From Viridibacillus arvi (GTDB lineage: Bacteria > Bacillota > Bacilli > Bacillales_A > Planococcaceae), in contig NZ_LILB01000001.1 of assembly GCF_001274945.1 (NCBI RefSeq), positions 1,874,691 to 1,938,690 of the forward strand: a DNA stretch of 64,000 bases, written 5' to 3'. Below, in pieces: positions 1 through 8,802 of this stretch. The translations under genes were made by a program, and so were the position numbers. A model generated the notes under the pieces. It did not search any database. It saw only the letters and a program-made list of their open reading frames with translations, and was not told the origin of the DNA. Positions within the stretch are counted from its first letter, which is position 1; each line of letters begins with the position of its first letter.

Positions 1-190
1 TCTACTTCTGTTTCAGCAATAGCTTGGACTTCCTCTACTTCTGTTTCAGCAATAGCTTGGACTTCTTCTACTTCTGTTTCAGCAATAGCTTGAGCTTCCT
101 CTTCCTCTGTTTCAACATTAGATTGGGCTGCATTTATTTCTGTTTCAGTAATAACTTGAGCTTCTTCTACTTTTGTTTCTACAATAGTAC
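1..190 (-). repeat. 33-bp in-frame tandem repeat in sftA linker
   Basis: A 33-bp unit occupies 1-33, 34-66 and 67-99 almost without change, followed by degenerate copies to about 190. It encodes 11-residue units of the type EVEEVQAIAET, giving an acidic, probably helical or extended spacer in the SftA linker. The array starts at the window edge, so the full copy number is unknown. Confidence 0.85.
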
Positions 191-1031
191 TTTCTTCTGT
201 AGCAGTAATGTGTTGTGACTCTATTACTTCTATAGTAGCCTGTTTCGTTACTTCTAAATGATTTTCAGTCTGTTTTAGTTCATTGGATTCATTGCCCTCT
301 AGCTGGTCATGAATAGAACGTACAGGTGGCTTTTGAAAACCATAAACGGGTGAAGGTACATTTGTAGGTTTGAACTTTTGTTTTTTTACATTCTCTGGCT
401 TTGTGGTAGTTACAGTTTCGGTTTCACTCTCAACTGATCTACGACCTAGTGAAGAACTTGGTCGTTCCCTATAAGGTGCAGTAGTATCATAATTTGGCTT
501 TGGATTAAACGGATTAATACGCTCTTGTTTTGATGGTGCCTCGTTATAACGATTCTTCGTTGTTGGTCTCCGCTGCTCTCGTGTTTCGAAACGAGCTGGC
601 TCCTGATATTGCTGTACCTGATTATCAAATGGTGACCTTCTATTTTGCGATGTTGTTTGATTTTGAGCAGTTGGTTGAAAACGATCTTGTTTTTGCCTTT
701 GTCGTTGTTCTTGCCATTGATCTGGTTGAACGGATTGTGGCTTTGGTTTAACCTTTTTATTCGATTGTAGTGGAGCTTGCTTGCTTGGAGTTTCCTTCTG
801 TATCATTTGCGAGCGCTCTGAATCAGATATAACCGGGAAACGGAAAGCATCTCTTTTACGTAAAAATGCGGGAATAGAATCTTCTTGTTGTACTGTTTCA
901 AATTCTTGTTCTATATATTCTTCATATGTATCTTGTATTTCAATTCTGTCATTATTAATCTTTTTTTCATTATCATATTCTTCTATTTCGTCACCCATAA
1001 TACGAGCAACTACATTTTTAAACCATTTCAT
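1..1031 (-). CDS. sftA: DNA translocase SftA (YtpT), N-terminal part, runs off the window
   Basis: This is the N-terminal 343 residues of a minus-strand gene that continues past base 1; the FtsK-type motor lies outside. The start MKWFKNVVARI at 1029-1031 follows a GAGTGA-type ribosome site. The visible part is a long hydrophilic linker rich in Q, R, P and E. It contains the motif VPSPVYGF, typical of SftA-type translocases just before the motor region, and then a glutamate-rich segment of 11-residue repeats. In B. subtilis, SftA is the soluble FtsK paralogue that moves DNA away from the closing septum. The downstream neighbours ytpR-ytpQ-ytpP match the B. subtilis order, which supports the call. 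Seen: start, linker and repeats. Inferred: the motor domain. Confidence 0.85.
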   Translation of the reverse strand, partial: MKWFKNVVARIMGDEIEEYDNEKKINNDRIEIQDTYEEYIEQEFETVQQEDSIPAFLRKRDAFRFPVISDSERSQMIQKETPSKQAPLQSNKKVKPKPQSVQPDQWQEQRQRQKQDRFQPTAQNQTTSQNRRSPFDNQVQQYQEPARFETREQRRPTTKNRYNEAPSKQERINPFNPKPNYDTTAPYRERPSSSLGRRSVESETETVTTTKPENVKKQKFKPTNVPSPVYGFQKPPVRSIHDQLEGNESNELKQTENHLEVTKQATIEVIESQHITATEESTIVETKVEEAQVITETEINAAQSNVETEEEEAQAIAETEVEEVQAIAETEVEEVQAIAETEV

Positions 1032-1180
1032 AAGAATCACTCTTTTCCAAATCGTTGCATTCATTTTATCAGTAATAACGCCAAGTATGCAATGAGAAGC
1101 GAAAGAATGTACTAGAAAATTACCATTTTTCTCAAATTCATTTCGTATATTAATATAATTATTTCTTTTTTGTTACAAAA

Positions 1181-1216
1181 TAAAAAATCGACATACCTAT
1201 ATTACGATATGTCGAT
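1181..1216 (-). terminator. Rho-independent terminator after ytpR
   Basis: Inverted arms ATCGACATA (1187-1195) and TATGTCGAT (1208-1216) are followed on the minus strand by a run of six T (1181-1186). It lies just downstream of the ytpR stop, so it ends that transcript before sftA. Confidence 0.8.
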
Positions 1217-1231
1217 CTAACAATATTTTAT

Positions 1232-1837
1232 TTAAGCTTGAAAAGGTGTACCTTCAACTGCATCATCTTCAAGTACTAAAATACCTTTTACTTGAGGAGC
1301 GTTTGGTATTGCTAATTCGCGAGCTGAACAAATCATTCCAGATGAAGGAACGCCACGTAGCTCAGCATCTTTGATTAACATACCTGAAGGCATAACTGCT
1401 CCCACTTTAGCAACAACTACTTTTTGACCTGCTTCAACGTTTGGAGCACCACATACGATTTGTAATATTTCATCTCCAACATTTACTTTACAAATATTTA
1501 ATTTATCTGCATTAGGGTGTTTTTCTTTTTCTTCAACAAGACCAACTACAAATTTCGGAGTTAGGTCAACATCTAAGTTTAATGTTGCGCCATTTTTAGC
1601 GATAGTTGCATCAATTGCTGCTACTAGCTCTTCCGTAATTTCAACGTTGCCTTGTTGTTCAATTTGCATATACTTACTTGCATTAAAAAGGTTAAACCCT
1701 TTTACTTCGCCAGTAGATTCTTCTTTTAAAAGAACTAAATCTCCGTGCTTTTCTAAAACTGTTTTTACGATTGCTTCTGTCGATAATTGAACGAGTAAAA
1801 CGTCTCCAACATAAGCTTTGTTGTATGATACGATCAT
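1232..1837 (-). CDS. ytpR: YtpR-family tRNA-binding protein
   Basis: A 201-residue protein matching the size and layout of B. subtilis YtpR. It has an N-terminal DUF4479-type part (about 1-88) and a C-terminal EMAP/PheT-like tRNA-binding OB fold (about 90-197) with the stretch KHPNADKLNICKVNVG and the segment IVCGAPNVEAGQKVV, which are typical of this fold. It probably binds tRNA or another structured RNA in the cytoplasm; the cellular role is not established. The ATG overlaps the end of ytpQ by four bases (ATGA), indicating translational coupling, and a ribosome site AAGGAG lies inside the ytpQ 3' end. Confidence 0.9.
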   Translation of the reverse strand: MIVSYNKAYVGDVLLVQLSTEAIVKTVLEKHGDLVLLKEESTGEVKGFNLFNASKYMQIEQQGNVEITEELVAAIDATIAKNGATLNLDVDLTPKFVVGLVEEKEKHPNADKLNICKVNVGDEILQIVCGAPNVEAGQKVVVAKVGAVMPSGMLIKDAELRGVPSSGMICSARELAIPNAPQVKGILVLEDDAVEGTPFQA

Positions 1838-2649
1838 TTTTTCTCTTGCTCCTTTTTCACTCTGTTTTTAGCTAATATAAAGATTGGCTCTAAATCGCCA
1901 TCTTCATATATAAATGACAGTGATGTAATTGGTACAGTACCTACAGTAAAGAAATGCATAGTCATTTGTGCTAATACATCATATCCTGCTTCATTACGAA
2001 TATCACCTATGATTAGCACGTCTTGATGCGGTACTGACACAGTCATATCCCCTTCAATCTTACCACGCATTTCCTTTAAAAAGGCATCATTTAAAATACG
2101 ACTTGCATCATAACCATCATTTTCATTTAAAAAATAGAAAACATTTTCGGCTACTACGTCTTTTTTTACTTTCGTATTCAGCTTTCTTATTTGAAAGCGT
2201 GCAGCTTCTGTTATTTGCTCTGCTGATACATTTAGCTTGTCCAACATATCAACATCGATTAGACGATACGTATTGCCAAGATCAAGAGCATAGTAAATAC
2301 GTGTTTCTGCTGTGTGATCAGTTGTTACGAAAGCATGACCATCTTTTGATTTTTTCGGAAAAGATGTGGAGCGAATGATTGGGAAAATATTATCTAGATT
2401 CTTAAATCCTTCTGCATGCTCTTTTTCCATTGCTGAAAATGTCTCTTGAATTGTATAAATCACTTCATCAATTGCAAGTTCTTTTTTCGTTTCATATTTA
2501 GAAAGGATACCTGGTAAAGATATGTCCATCCCTTTACCTAGCTCTTTATGATCTAATCTTACTTTGTTGTGTTTTTCATCAAATTGCCATTCAAAGTGAG
2601 TATCACTCAATCGTTCTTGTAGCTTTTTGACTAGCTCTTTAGATTTCAA
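1834..2649 (-). CDS. ytpQ: YtpQ, DUF1444 family protein
   Basis: About 271 residues, matching DUF1444/YtpQ along its length, including the pattern around residues 85-125 (FPIIRSTSF then FVTTDHTAETRIYYALDLG) that characterises the family. The function is unknown. The longest frame opens at a TTG at 2658, but AAGGGAG lies directly against that codon. A second TTG at 2649 has the correct spacing of about nine bases and is preferred here. The gene is coupled to ytpR by a four-base overlap and is separated from ytpP by a hairpin, so it is probably partly or wholly expressed with ytpP. Confidence 0.85.
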   Translation of the reverse strand: MKSKELVKKLQERLSDTHFEWQFDEKHNKVRLDHKELGKGMDISLPGILSKYETKKELAIDEVIYTIQETFSAMEKEHAEGFKNLDNIFPIIRSTSFPKKSKDGHAFVTTDHTAETRIYYALDLGNTYRLIDVDMLDKLNVSAEQITEAARFQIRKLNTKVKKDVVAENVFYFLNENDGYDASRILNDAFLKEMRGKIEGDMTVSVPHQDVLIIGDIRNEAGYDVLAQMTMHFFTVGTVPITSLSFIYEDGDLEPIFILAKNRVKKEQEKK

Positions 2650-2683
2650 CTGCTTCAACTCCCTTTATTTTCACATAAACAAA

Positions 2684-2705
2684 CGGTTCACTTTTTTGTG
2701 AACCG
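2684..2705 (-). terminator. Hairpin between ytpP and ytpQ, weak terminator or attenuator
   Basis: Perfect arms CGGTTCAC and GTGAACCG enclose a T-rich loop. On the minus strand it is followed by TTTGTTTATG, an incomplete U tract. It may reduce read-through from ytpP into ytpQ rather than stop it completely. Confidence 0.5.
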
Positions 2706-2740
2706 TATCACATAGCTTTAATTTCACTATCTCTAATGAC

Positions 2741-3052
2741 TTATAATGATTCTAAAAACTCTTCAATTTCAATTTGTGTTTTACGATCTTTACTTACAAA
2801 CCGACCACTTTCTTCACCATTTTCGAATGCGACGAAGCTAGGTATACCAAATATATTTAAGTCTCCACATAAATCGATAAAATCATCACGATTAACTGAT
2901 ACAAATTGAATATCTTCGAATTTTTCTTCTATTTCTGGCATAAACGGATCGATAAAATGACAATCTGGACACCAGCCTGCTGTAAATAGAAAGACTGTTT
3001 TTCCTTGTGATTTTAAGTCTGAAAATTGTTCAATAGTTTGTAAACTTTGCAT
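2741..3052 (-). CDS. ytpP: Thioredoxin-like protein YtpP
   Basis: A 103-residue single-domain thioredoxin fold. The redox motif WCPDCHF has cysteines at residues 28 and 31, and the cis-proline loop is FGIPSF near residue 75. There is no signal peptide, so it is cytoplasmic. It probably acts as a small disulfide reductase or as a protein-thiol or bacillithiol partner; the substrate is unknown. The variation from the classical WCGPC site to WCPDC is usual for YtpP proteins. The start is well supported by GTGAGG eight bases upstream. Confidence 0.9.
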   Translation of the reverse strand: MQSLQTIEQFSDLKSQGKTVFLFTAGWCPDCHFIDPFMPEIEEKFEDIQFVSVNRDDFIDLCGDLNIFGIPSFVAFENGEESGRFVSKDRKTQIEIEEFLESL

Positions 3053-3062
3053 GTTCTTAACC

Positions 3063-3584
3063 TCACTTTTTAGTAATCTTCACTGATCGAACAATTTGCA
3101 TCATTTGTTCTATTAGTTCATCGATATTTTCACCCTTTGTAATGGTCGTCAATTTAACACCACCACTACTTACAATGATCTCATATTGTTTGTCTTCTTT
3201 CTTTATAACACTTGCAAATCCAAATCGGTTCTTCTTTTTAAATGTTTGTTCTTTTACTATATTAGCTTTTTTATCGGCTTTCAAAGCTTTATAAAATCTT
3301 TCACTATCATTACTTTCATTAGGATTAATAAATAGAACAAATGCATTTTCATCTTTAGATAATAAAATATTGGTATCATCTGATGAAGTTTCTTTTGTAA
3401 AACCTGAAGGTAGATAGAAATTAATTTTATTGGCTTGCTCTGTACTTTTCTCAGGTTTGGCGTTAAATACACTTTTGGCATTCTGCATTCCCTGATCCAT
3501 CTGTTCTTCAATAGTTTGTCCGCAACCTGCTAGACTTGCTAGTACAGAAATGATTAGTAACAATACAATGGTATATCGTGACAT
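3063..3584 (-). CDS. Putative lipoprotein, unknown function
   Basis: A 173-residue lipoprotein precursor. A hydrophobic signal segment ends in the lipobox LAGC, with the lipidated cysteine at residue 21, so the mature protein is anchored to the outer face of the membrane. The mature part is charged and about 150 residues long. It has a middle segment HNLLSKDENAFVLF-like in character (hydrophobic strand after an acidic turn) and no domain that I recognise. The longest frame begins four codons upstream at 3596, but GGAGG sits five bases before the ATG at 3582-3584, so that internal ATG is taken as the start. It lies only ten bases from ytpP and may share its transcript. Confidence 0.75.
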   Translation of the reverse strand: MSRYTIVLLLIISVLASLAGCGQTIEEQMDQGMQNAKSVFNAKPEKSTEQANKINFYLPSGFTKETSSDDTNILLSKDENAFVLFINPNESNDSERFYKALKADKKANIVKEQTFKKKNRFGFASVIKKEDKQYEIIVSSGGVKLTTITKGENIDELIEQMMQIVRSVKITKK

Positions 3585-3688
3585 GCCATCCTCCATCCTT
3601 GCTTGAACTCCATTCTATTTTAAAGATGTTATAGAGTCCATGCAACTTTAGTGCTCTCCCCACTAAACTGCTAATAAAGAGGGAAAAG

Positions 3689-4207
3689 TCATGCTTTTTG
3701 GAAGAAGTATTGCCCAATTAACAATTTTATAACATGTTCAAACATTTCTTTTCGATCAATTAAATCATGAGTGAAAATACCAATTGCTCCAGAATGTTGT
3801 CGAATATCATTTTGTTGAGTATATTCATCCATTACAGGACCTAGCTCTCTGCCACTTTTCACATCTTCTGCAACTGTTTCTGGCAATGGAATTTGAGCCC
3901 CTGCAGCTGTAATGACTTGTCCATCTTTTAATACAAGAGCTCCCCAATTGCAAACATACATAACCCCATCAATTTCTTTTACTCCACCTTCTAATCCAAA
4001 TGAAAAATCTGCATTAGATACATTACGCGTATTTTTTGCACGATTAATTGCACCTTCTCTTGTTTCAGCATCTGTCATCGGTTGTGCGGATACGCCCGAT
4101 GCAACTTCAACATGTTCGAATACTAATTCTTCATTTACAAATTGTTTTACAACTGCTTCAACAGCACCTGTCTTAGCTTTATTTTTTGTTCCTATTGCTA
4201 TTAGCAT
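3689..4207 (-). CDS. DUF84 family inosine/xanthosine triphosphatase
   Basis: A 172-residue protein of the NTPase_I-T (DUF84, YjjX-like) family. These enzymes hydrolyse non-canonical purine triphosphates such as ITP and XTP so that they are not built into nucleic acid. Family features seen are the N-terminal IGTKNKAKTGAVE nucleotide-binding turn, the segment GVSAQPMTDAETREGAINRA, the core SFGLEGGV and the strand WGALVLKDG. A Met two codons upstream (4213) is also possible, but AAGGAGT lies too close to it. The ATG at 4205-4207 has a seven-base spacing. It is a single gene between the lipoprotein and ytoP. Confidence 0.85.
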   Translation of the reverse strand: MLIAIGTKNKAKTGAVEAVVKQFVNEELVFEHVEVASGVSAQPMTDAETREGAINRAKNTRNVSNADFSFGLEGGVKEIDGVMYVCNWGALVLKDGQVITAAGAQIPLPETVAEDVKSGRELGPVMDEYTQQNDIRQHSGAIGIFTHDLIDRKEMFEHVIKLLIGQYFFQKA

Positions 4208-4241
4208 TTTCATACTCCTTCAATTAATCATTTATGTACAG

Positions 4242-4270
4242 AAAAAGAGGGCCCTTGTCGGAACCCCCTT
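4242..4270 (-). terminator. Possible terminator after ytoP
   Basis: On the minus strand a GC-rich imperfect stem (AGGGGG with GCCCTC) is followed by CTTTTTC, placed 15 bases past the ytoP stop. The stem is imperfect, so confidence is moderate. Confidence 0.45.
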
Positions 4271-4284
4271 AATAGTATAACAAA

Positions 4285-5358
4285 TTAGCCATTTGCACGG
4301 ATTGTTTCTAACGTAGTACTGTCTGCATTTTTGACAAGCTTCACGATTAATTCCTTCGCTGCATCTAAATCATCCGTATGAATGATTGAAGCATGTGTAT
4401 GAATATAGCGTGAGCAAATACCGATAACAGAACTTGGTACACCATCATTAGAAATATGTACATTTCCTGCATCTGTGCCACCTGGTGAGACGAAGTATTG
4501 ATATGGAATATTATTAGATTCAGCTGTATCTAGAATGTATTCACGCATTCCTCTATGAGTAATCATTGTGCGGTCTAAAATACGAAGTAACGGACCTTTA
4601 CCTAGTTGACCGAATTGTGTTTTATCACCTGAAGTATCATTAGCTGGGCTGGCATCTAAAGCAAAGAAAAGATCAGGTTTAATCAAATTAGCTGATACTT
4701 TAGCTCCGCGTAGTCCAACCTCTTCCATTACATTCGCACCTGAATATAATGTGTTCGGTAGTTTTTCGTCTTTCAGTTCTTTTAATAGTTCAATTGCCAG
4801 TCCACAGCCATAACGATTATCCCACGCTTTTGCCATAATTTTTTTCGGGTTTGCCATCGGTGTAAATGGACATACTGGAATAATTGATTGCCCTGGAATA
4901 ATGCCCATCTGTTCTGCATCTGCTTTATCGTCTGCACCTACATCGATTAACATATTGCTAATTTCCATTGGTTTTGACTGCAATTCTGGTGTTAATAAAT
5001 GTTTTGGAACAGAAGCAATCACACCTGGTATTGCACCATTTTTTGCATATACTTCAACACGTTGCGCAAGCATTACTTGATTCCACCATCCACCTAGAGG
5101 TTGGAAACGAAGCATACCATTTTCAGTAATTGAAGTTACCATTAAAGCAACTTCATCCATATGACCTGCAACTAGAATACGTGGACCATTTTCGTCACCT
5201 TTTTTTAATCCGAAAATGCCACCTAAATTATCCTGCACAATCTCATCAGCATACTTAGATAACTCTTGTCGCATAAAAGCGCGCACGGCACGTTCATCAC
5301 CCGGTGCCCCCGGTAATTCAGTTAATGTTTTAAACATATCTAAAGTTTCTTGATTCAA
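4285..5358 (-). CDS. ytoP: M42 family metallopeptidase YtoP
   Basis: A 357-residue M42 (glutamyl aminopeptidase/endoglucanase-like) peptidase. The binuclear metal site is visible as [10 protein letters not shown] (His/Asp, about residue 65), [10 protein letters not shown] (bridging Asp), [11 protein letters not shown] (catalytic and metal Glu), FALDAS (Asp) and the C-terminal GGTDAGNVH (His). It is cytoplasmic and probably trims peptides from the N-terminus as a large oligomer. The start is TTG at 5356-5358 with AAAGGAGG eight bases upstream; no better start exists. Confidence 0.92.
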   Translation of the reverse strand: MNQETLDMFKTLTELPGAPGDERAVRAFMRQELSKYADEIVQDNLGGIFGLKKGDENGPRILVAGHMDEVALMVTSITENGMLRFQPLGGWWNQVMLAQRVEVYAKNGAIPGVIASVPKHLLTPELQSKPMEISNMLIDVGADDKADAEQMGIIPGQSIIPVCPFTPMANPKKIMAKAWDNRYGCGLAIELLKELKDEKLPNTLYSGANVMEEVGLRGAKVSANLIKPDLFFALDASPANDTSGDKTQFGQLGKGPLLRILDRTMITHRGMREYILDTAESNNIPYQYFVSPGGTDAGNVHISNDGVPSSVIGICSRYIHTHASIIHTDDLDAAKELIVKLVKNADSTTLETIRANG

Positions 5359-5430
5359 TTGAAAAGCCTCCTTTAATGAGCCACTATATCTTTTATTTTA
5401 TCCAAAAACTGCTTTTAATACTAGCACTTT

Positions 5431-5447
5431 ATTTCGGCAACCGAAAT
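5431..5447. other. Dyad between ytoP and ytzB
   Basis: Perfect 7-bp arms ATTTCGG and CCGAAAT are separated by CAA in the divergent ytoP/ytzB intergenic region. There is no T tract on either side, so it resembles an operator more than a terminator. The binding protein is unknown. Confidence 0.4.
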
Positions 5448-5602
5448 GTGGAAGGCGCTCATTCAACTAACAGCGTGGCCAGCATGTATAAAACATCCCT
5501 CATTTTGAAATAGTATCCCCAAAAGTGCCACCCTCACATTTTCACTCCATATAATGGATGTGGTACACTAGCTTCATATGAAATTTAGGGAGGCAATGAT
5601 CT

Positions 5603-5917
5603 ATGAAATTACGTGATTTCCTACTTGGCGTTGCAACAGGACTTGCTGCAGCTTATGTAATTAAAGAAGCTAGCGAAAAAATTTATCCAAATAAACCAGC
5701 TAACTCAGTATTGACTGACATTAAAAACTTATTTAAACAAGAAGGTCCTATCGATGGATCATGGATTTTCATGGAACCAGAAGTATTCAAAAAAGAAAAC
5801 ATCGAAATTCCTGTGTATAAAGGCGGTATTTCTCGCGTTCATAATGGGGAAACGCAAAGCTTTGAATTCGCTGCAGATGCGAAAACAGGCTCGATTATTG
5901 ACTTAGTACGTGTTTAA
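5603..5917 (+). CDS. ytzB: YtzB-like PepSY-domain small protein
   Basis: A 104-residue protein corresponding to YtzB, found beside ytoP in B. subtilis too. An N-terminal hydrophobic stretch (LLGVATGLAAAYVI, residues 7-20) can act as an uncleaved membrane anchor. The rest resembles one PepSY unit, ending in AADAKTGSIIDLVRV. PepSY domains are thought to modulate peptidases outside the cell. Function here is unproven. A GGGAGG ribosome site is seven bases before the ATG, and a possible promoter TTCACT-17-TACACT ends about 45 bases upstream. Confidence 0.8.
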   Translation: MKLRDFLLGVATGLAAAYVIKEASEKIYPNKPANSVLTDIKNLFKQEGPIDGSWIFMEPEVFKKENIEIPVYKGGISRVHNGETQSFEFAADAKTGSIIDLVRV

Positions 5918-5932
5918 ACCTTACGTTCTTCT

Positions 5933-5961
5933 AAAACTCCTCGTTATAGAGGAGTTTTTTT
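5933..5961 (+). terminator. Terminator after ytzB
   Basis: Arms AACTCCTC and GAGGAGTT with a six-base loop, followed by a T run, start 18 bases after the ytzB stop. Confidence 0.9.
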
Positions 5962-6015
5962 CATTCTTAAACCTGTAACTTCTCACTTCCGTAGTTAACC
6001 ACTCTCCTATTCACA

Positions 6016-6060
6016 TAAAAAAGGTATCTCATGAGCCGACCTTCCAGCTCAGAGATACCT
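6016..6060 (-). terminator. Terminator after ytnP
   Basis: A long stem (AGGTATCTC with GAGATACCT, extended by GAGC/GCTC) is followed on the minus strand by TTTTTT. It lies 23 bases past the ytnP stop. Confidence 0.9.
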
Positions 6061-6082
6061 ACTATAATGAAAAGAAAAAGAA

Positions 6083-6961
6083 TTATCCTTTAAGGACAGT
6101 CTCTTCTTTCATCTCTTCTCTTGTACGTTTCAATTCTCCGATTACTTCTTTACCTGTCTCATTCCACTTAATGAGTCGATAGTATGCATCATGATAGAAG
6201 CTAAACCAATAGCCTTTTTCTAATGCTTCCTTCATTAACTTTTCTTTCGCGAAAACTGATGTCATTGGATAATCATCGTAAGCAAGTACCCATAGTGGAT
6301 TTTGGTGAGCATGTGTTGGCATAATGTCCGCCATATGTAGAATTGTCTCACCATTTTGCGTTAGCTTGATAATACTATGCCCATTACTATGTCCACCTGT
6401 GTGGACCATTTCAATTCCTGGTAATACGTCTAATTTATCAGTGAAAGGTGCTACTAAATGTTGCACCGGCTCCCAATTCTCTTTCCAATACGTATTAGCT
6501 GAACGAATATTTGGCTCGCGCATTTCATCCCATTCAACTTGTGATACAAAAATTTTAGCATTCGGGAAAGTTGGTACCAGCTTGTCCTGTTCCCATTTTG
6601 TTAGACCACAAGCATGGTCAAAATGTAAATGTGTCATAAGTATATAATCTATGTCTTCAGATAGTAATCCCATTTCGACTAAGCCATCATCGATAAATGA
6701 TTGCTCTGTCACACCGAAATTTCGCAACTGCTTTTCAGTAAACTTGTTGTTGCCAACACCTGTATCGACTAACATATTCTTACCTTGATACTGAATAAGA
6801 ATTGGATCTGTCGGTAGTTCAATTTGGTTATTTTCATTGACTGGATACTTGCGTGACCAAAGTGGCTTTGGCACTACCCCAAACATTGCTCCACCATCTA
6901 AAAAAGTGGTTCCCCCTTTGAGCCATGTTAATGTCATATCATGAAATTTAAATTGATCCAT
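6083..6961 (-). CDS. ytnP: MBL-fold lactonase-like hydrolase YtnP
   Basis: A 292-residue metallo-beta-lactamase fold protein, very close in pattern to B. subtilis YtnP ([18 protein letters not shown], then the zinc motif [11 protein letters not shown]). Further metal ligands are at [10 protein letters not shown] and [10 protein letters not shown]. YtnP has been described as a quorum-quenching lactonase that interferes with Streptomyces signalling; that role is transferred by family membership only. The longer frame to 7033 would add 24 residues, but AAGGGGG lies just before the ATG at 6959-6961 and the family begins there. Confidence 0.9.
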   Translation of the reverse strand: MDQFKFHDMTLTWLKGGTTFLDGGAMFGVVPKPLWSRKYPVNENNQIELPTDPILIQYQGKNMLVDTGVGNNKFTEKQLRNFGVTEQSFIDDGLVEMGLLSEDIDYILMTHLHFDHACGLTKWEQDKLVPTFPNAKIFVSQVEWDEMREPNIRSANTYWKENWEPVQHLVAPFTDKLDVLPGIEMVHTGGHSNGHSIIKLTQNGETILHMADIMPTHAHQNPLWVLAYDDYPMTSVFAKEKLMKEALEKGYWFSFYHDAYYRLIKWNETGKEVIGELKRTREEMKEETVLKG

Positions 6962-7096
6962 TTCCTTTTCCCCCTTGTTAAAAATTAAGGTGCAAGCATT
7001 TCTATTTTTATACAAAAATGAATATTCCCTCATATAAATTGTAACATGTACAAAAAAGTTGTTCTATTTTTTTCTATCCTTTTCCATTTTCACAAA

Positions 7097-7135
7097 CAAA
7101 AAAATGCAGTAGCTTTATAAAAGCTCCTGCATTTT
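7097..7135 (-). terminator. Terminator after trmB
   Basis: Arms AATGCAG-AGCTTT and AAAGCT-CTGCATT with a four-base loop are followed on the minus strand by seven T, nine bases past the trmB stop. Confidence 0.9.
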
Positions 7136-7143
7136 CAAAATCA

Positions 7144-7800
7144 TTATTTTTCTTCTGGTAATTGGAATTGTGCTTCCACGCGATAAATAGGTTGACCTTT
7201 TGCAGAGAATTTCTCTTCGTATTCAGTCATAATATTATCTTCAGGCATTTCTTTGTGTAAGTCTAAAGAAACATAAACAAGTTTCATACCATATTGTGAC
7301 ATACTCACTAAAGAGTATTCAAATAGGCCTCGGTTATCTGTTTTGAAGTGGACTTCACCGAAATCAGGTAAGATATTCTCATAAATACTTAAGAAACCAG
7401 CGTGTGTTAATCTTCTTTTTGCATGACGTGTTTTTGGCCATGGATCAGAGAAGTTTAAGTATAAACGGTCAACATCGTTTTTCTCAAAAAACTTTTCTAA
7501 ATCCGAACCGTTTACTTTTAATAATCGTAAATTTGATGGCTGACCAGCAGCTTGTACTTTTTCAACCGCCTTTACGATAACACTGTCAAAAAGCTCAATA
7601 CCGATATAGTTAATCTCTGGATTAGCAAGCGCCATACCAGTGATAAATTGTCCTTTACCCGTTCCTACTTCAATATGCAATGGATTGTCGTTTTTAAATA
7701 CTTCATTCCATTTACCTCTTTGTTCTTCAGGATTTGGAACGACGATGTCTGGGTGACTAGCGATAAATTCTTCAGCCCATGGTTTATGTCGAAGTCTCAA
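7144..7800 (-). CDS. trmB: tRNA (guanine-N7-)-methyltransferase TrmB
   Basis: A 218-residue SAM-dependent methyltransferase that makes m7G46 in the variable loop of tRNAs. Visible are the SAM motif [12 protein letters not shown] (about residues 41-52), the second motif [10 protein letters not shown], the tRNA/catalytic motif [16 protein letters not shown] (about 117-132) and the C-terminal TEYEEKF-GQPIYR segment typical of TrmB. Length equals the family norm. It is cytoplasmic and housekeeping; neighbours match the B. subtilis ytnP-trmB order. Confidence 0.96.
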   Translation of the reverse strand: MRLRHKPWAEEFIASHPDIVVPNPEEQRGKWNEVFKNDNPLHIEVGTGKGQFITGMALANPEINYIGIELFDSVIVKAVEKVQAAGQPSNLRLLKVNGSDLEKFFEKNDVDRLYLNFSDPWPKTRHAKRRLTHAGFLSIYENILPDFGEVHFKTDNRGLFEYSLVSMSQYGMKLVYVSLDLHKEMPEDNIMTEYEEKFSAKGQPIYRVEAQFQLPEEK

Positions 7801-7866
7801 TTGTTTTCCTCATTTCTGTTATTTCTACTGTTCAACTACTCATTATTAAAGAAAGCTTTCCATTCG

Positions 7867-8802
7867 TCAAGAAGACTTTCTTGCCAATTGCCAAGCTTTA
7901 TTGATTACGCCAAAGTGAATCGACTCATATTCTTTAGTCTTACCAGCAAATTCCCCATCTGTATGAGCCTTAACCTCGTTATGAATTTCCACTTTGAATT
8001 CCTTAGCAGAATACTGCTGAACTGCTTTTAAACGAGTATGTTTACCAAAAAAGACAGTACTAAACAGAAACAATAGTTTTAAACGAGAGATTGCATAAAC
8101 AATGGTCAATTCGATATGGTGATCATTTGGGATAGAGTATGGCGAGACTTTCATTCCACCACCAAAGTATGGCTGATTACTTGCTACAACAAGCCATACT
8201 TTTTCAAAAACTTTCTCTTGCCCATTATGTACAACTTTAGCCGAAAATGTTTTAAAATTTAGTAATGCCTTAAGTAAAAAATAAATATATGTCAGTTTCC
8301 CCAAACGAAGAATATTAAAGTATTGTTTAAGCTTCGATTCATTCGCCTCCTTGGCTATATATGCGTCGATGCCAATTCCTGCGTTATTAACAAAATAATA
8401 TGTATCGCCATTTCTTTGCATAGTACCGATATCCATTAATTGACCAACACTATGTTGCTTAACATACGCTTCTATTTCTGCTGCTGTTTTAAATGTTTCA
8501 TATCCTCTTCCAAAATCATTTCCTGAACCCGCTCCAATTGCGCCAATACATACTTCTTTATTCTCTAGAATGCCTTGTACAACTTCATGAACTGTTCCAT
8601 CTCCACCAATCGCGATCAATAGATACTTTTCTGATTGCACTATCGCTGAATTAGCATATCGTTTTGCAATTTTGGTTGCATGACCTGGGTAAGCTGTAAA
8701 CTCTATTTGATACGGGATTTGCAAGGACTTTTCTAGATAGCTCCATTTCCTCATAGCAGCTCCATTTCCCGCTTTTTCATTAATAATAAAGACAACTTTC
8801 AC
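7867..8802 (-). CDS. ytlR: Diacylglycerol kinase-family lipid kinase YtlR
   Basis: A 311-residue DAGK-catalytic-domain protein. It carries the nucleotide-binding motif IGGDGTVHEVVQG near residue 65, the following GAGSGNDFGRG loop, and the C-terminal strand region with FGGGMKVSPYSIPNDHHIEL that is conserved in YegS/DgkB/YtlR proteins. It probably phosphorylates a lipid or sphingoid-like alcohol at the membrane; the true substrate is unknown. The start is GTG, overlapping the stop of the upstream gene by four bases (GTGA), so the two are translationally coupled. Its end lies 66 bases before trmB. Confidence 0.85.
   Translation of the reverse strand: MKVVFIINEKAGNGAAMRKWSYLEKSLQIPYQIEFTAYPGHATKIAKRYANSAIVQSEKYLLIAIGGDGTVHEVVQGILENKEVCIGAIGAGSGNDFGRGYETFKTAAEIEAYVKQHSVGQLMDIGTMQRNGDTYYFVNNAGIGIDAYIAKEANESKLKQYFNILRLGKLTYIYFLLKALLNFKTFSAKVVHNGQEKVFEKVWLVVASNQPYFGGGMKVSPYSIPNDHHIELTIVYAISRLKLLFLFSTVFFGKHTRLKAVQQYSAKEFKVEIHNEVKAHTDGEFAGKTKEYESIHFGVINKAWQLARKSS

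Noticed and set aside
1-99. Repeat array as a CRISPR
   Set aside because: Units are directly adjacent without spacers, multiple of three and in frame inside sftA.
24-218. Plus-strand F/S-rich reading frame
   Set aside because: It is the antisense of the acidic SftA repeats, with no ribosome site.
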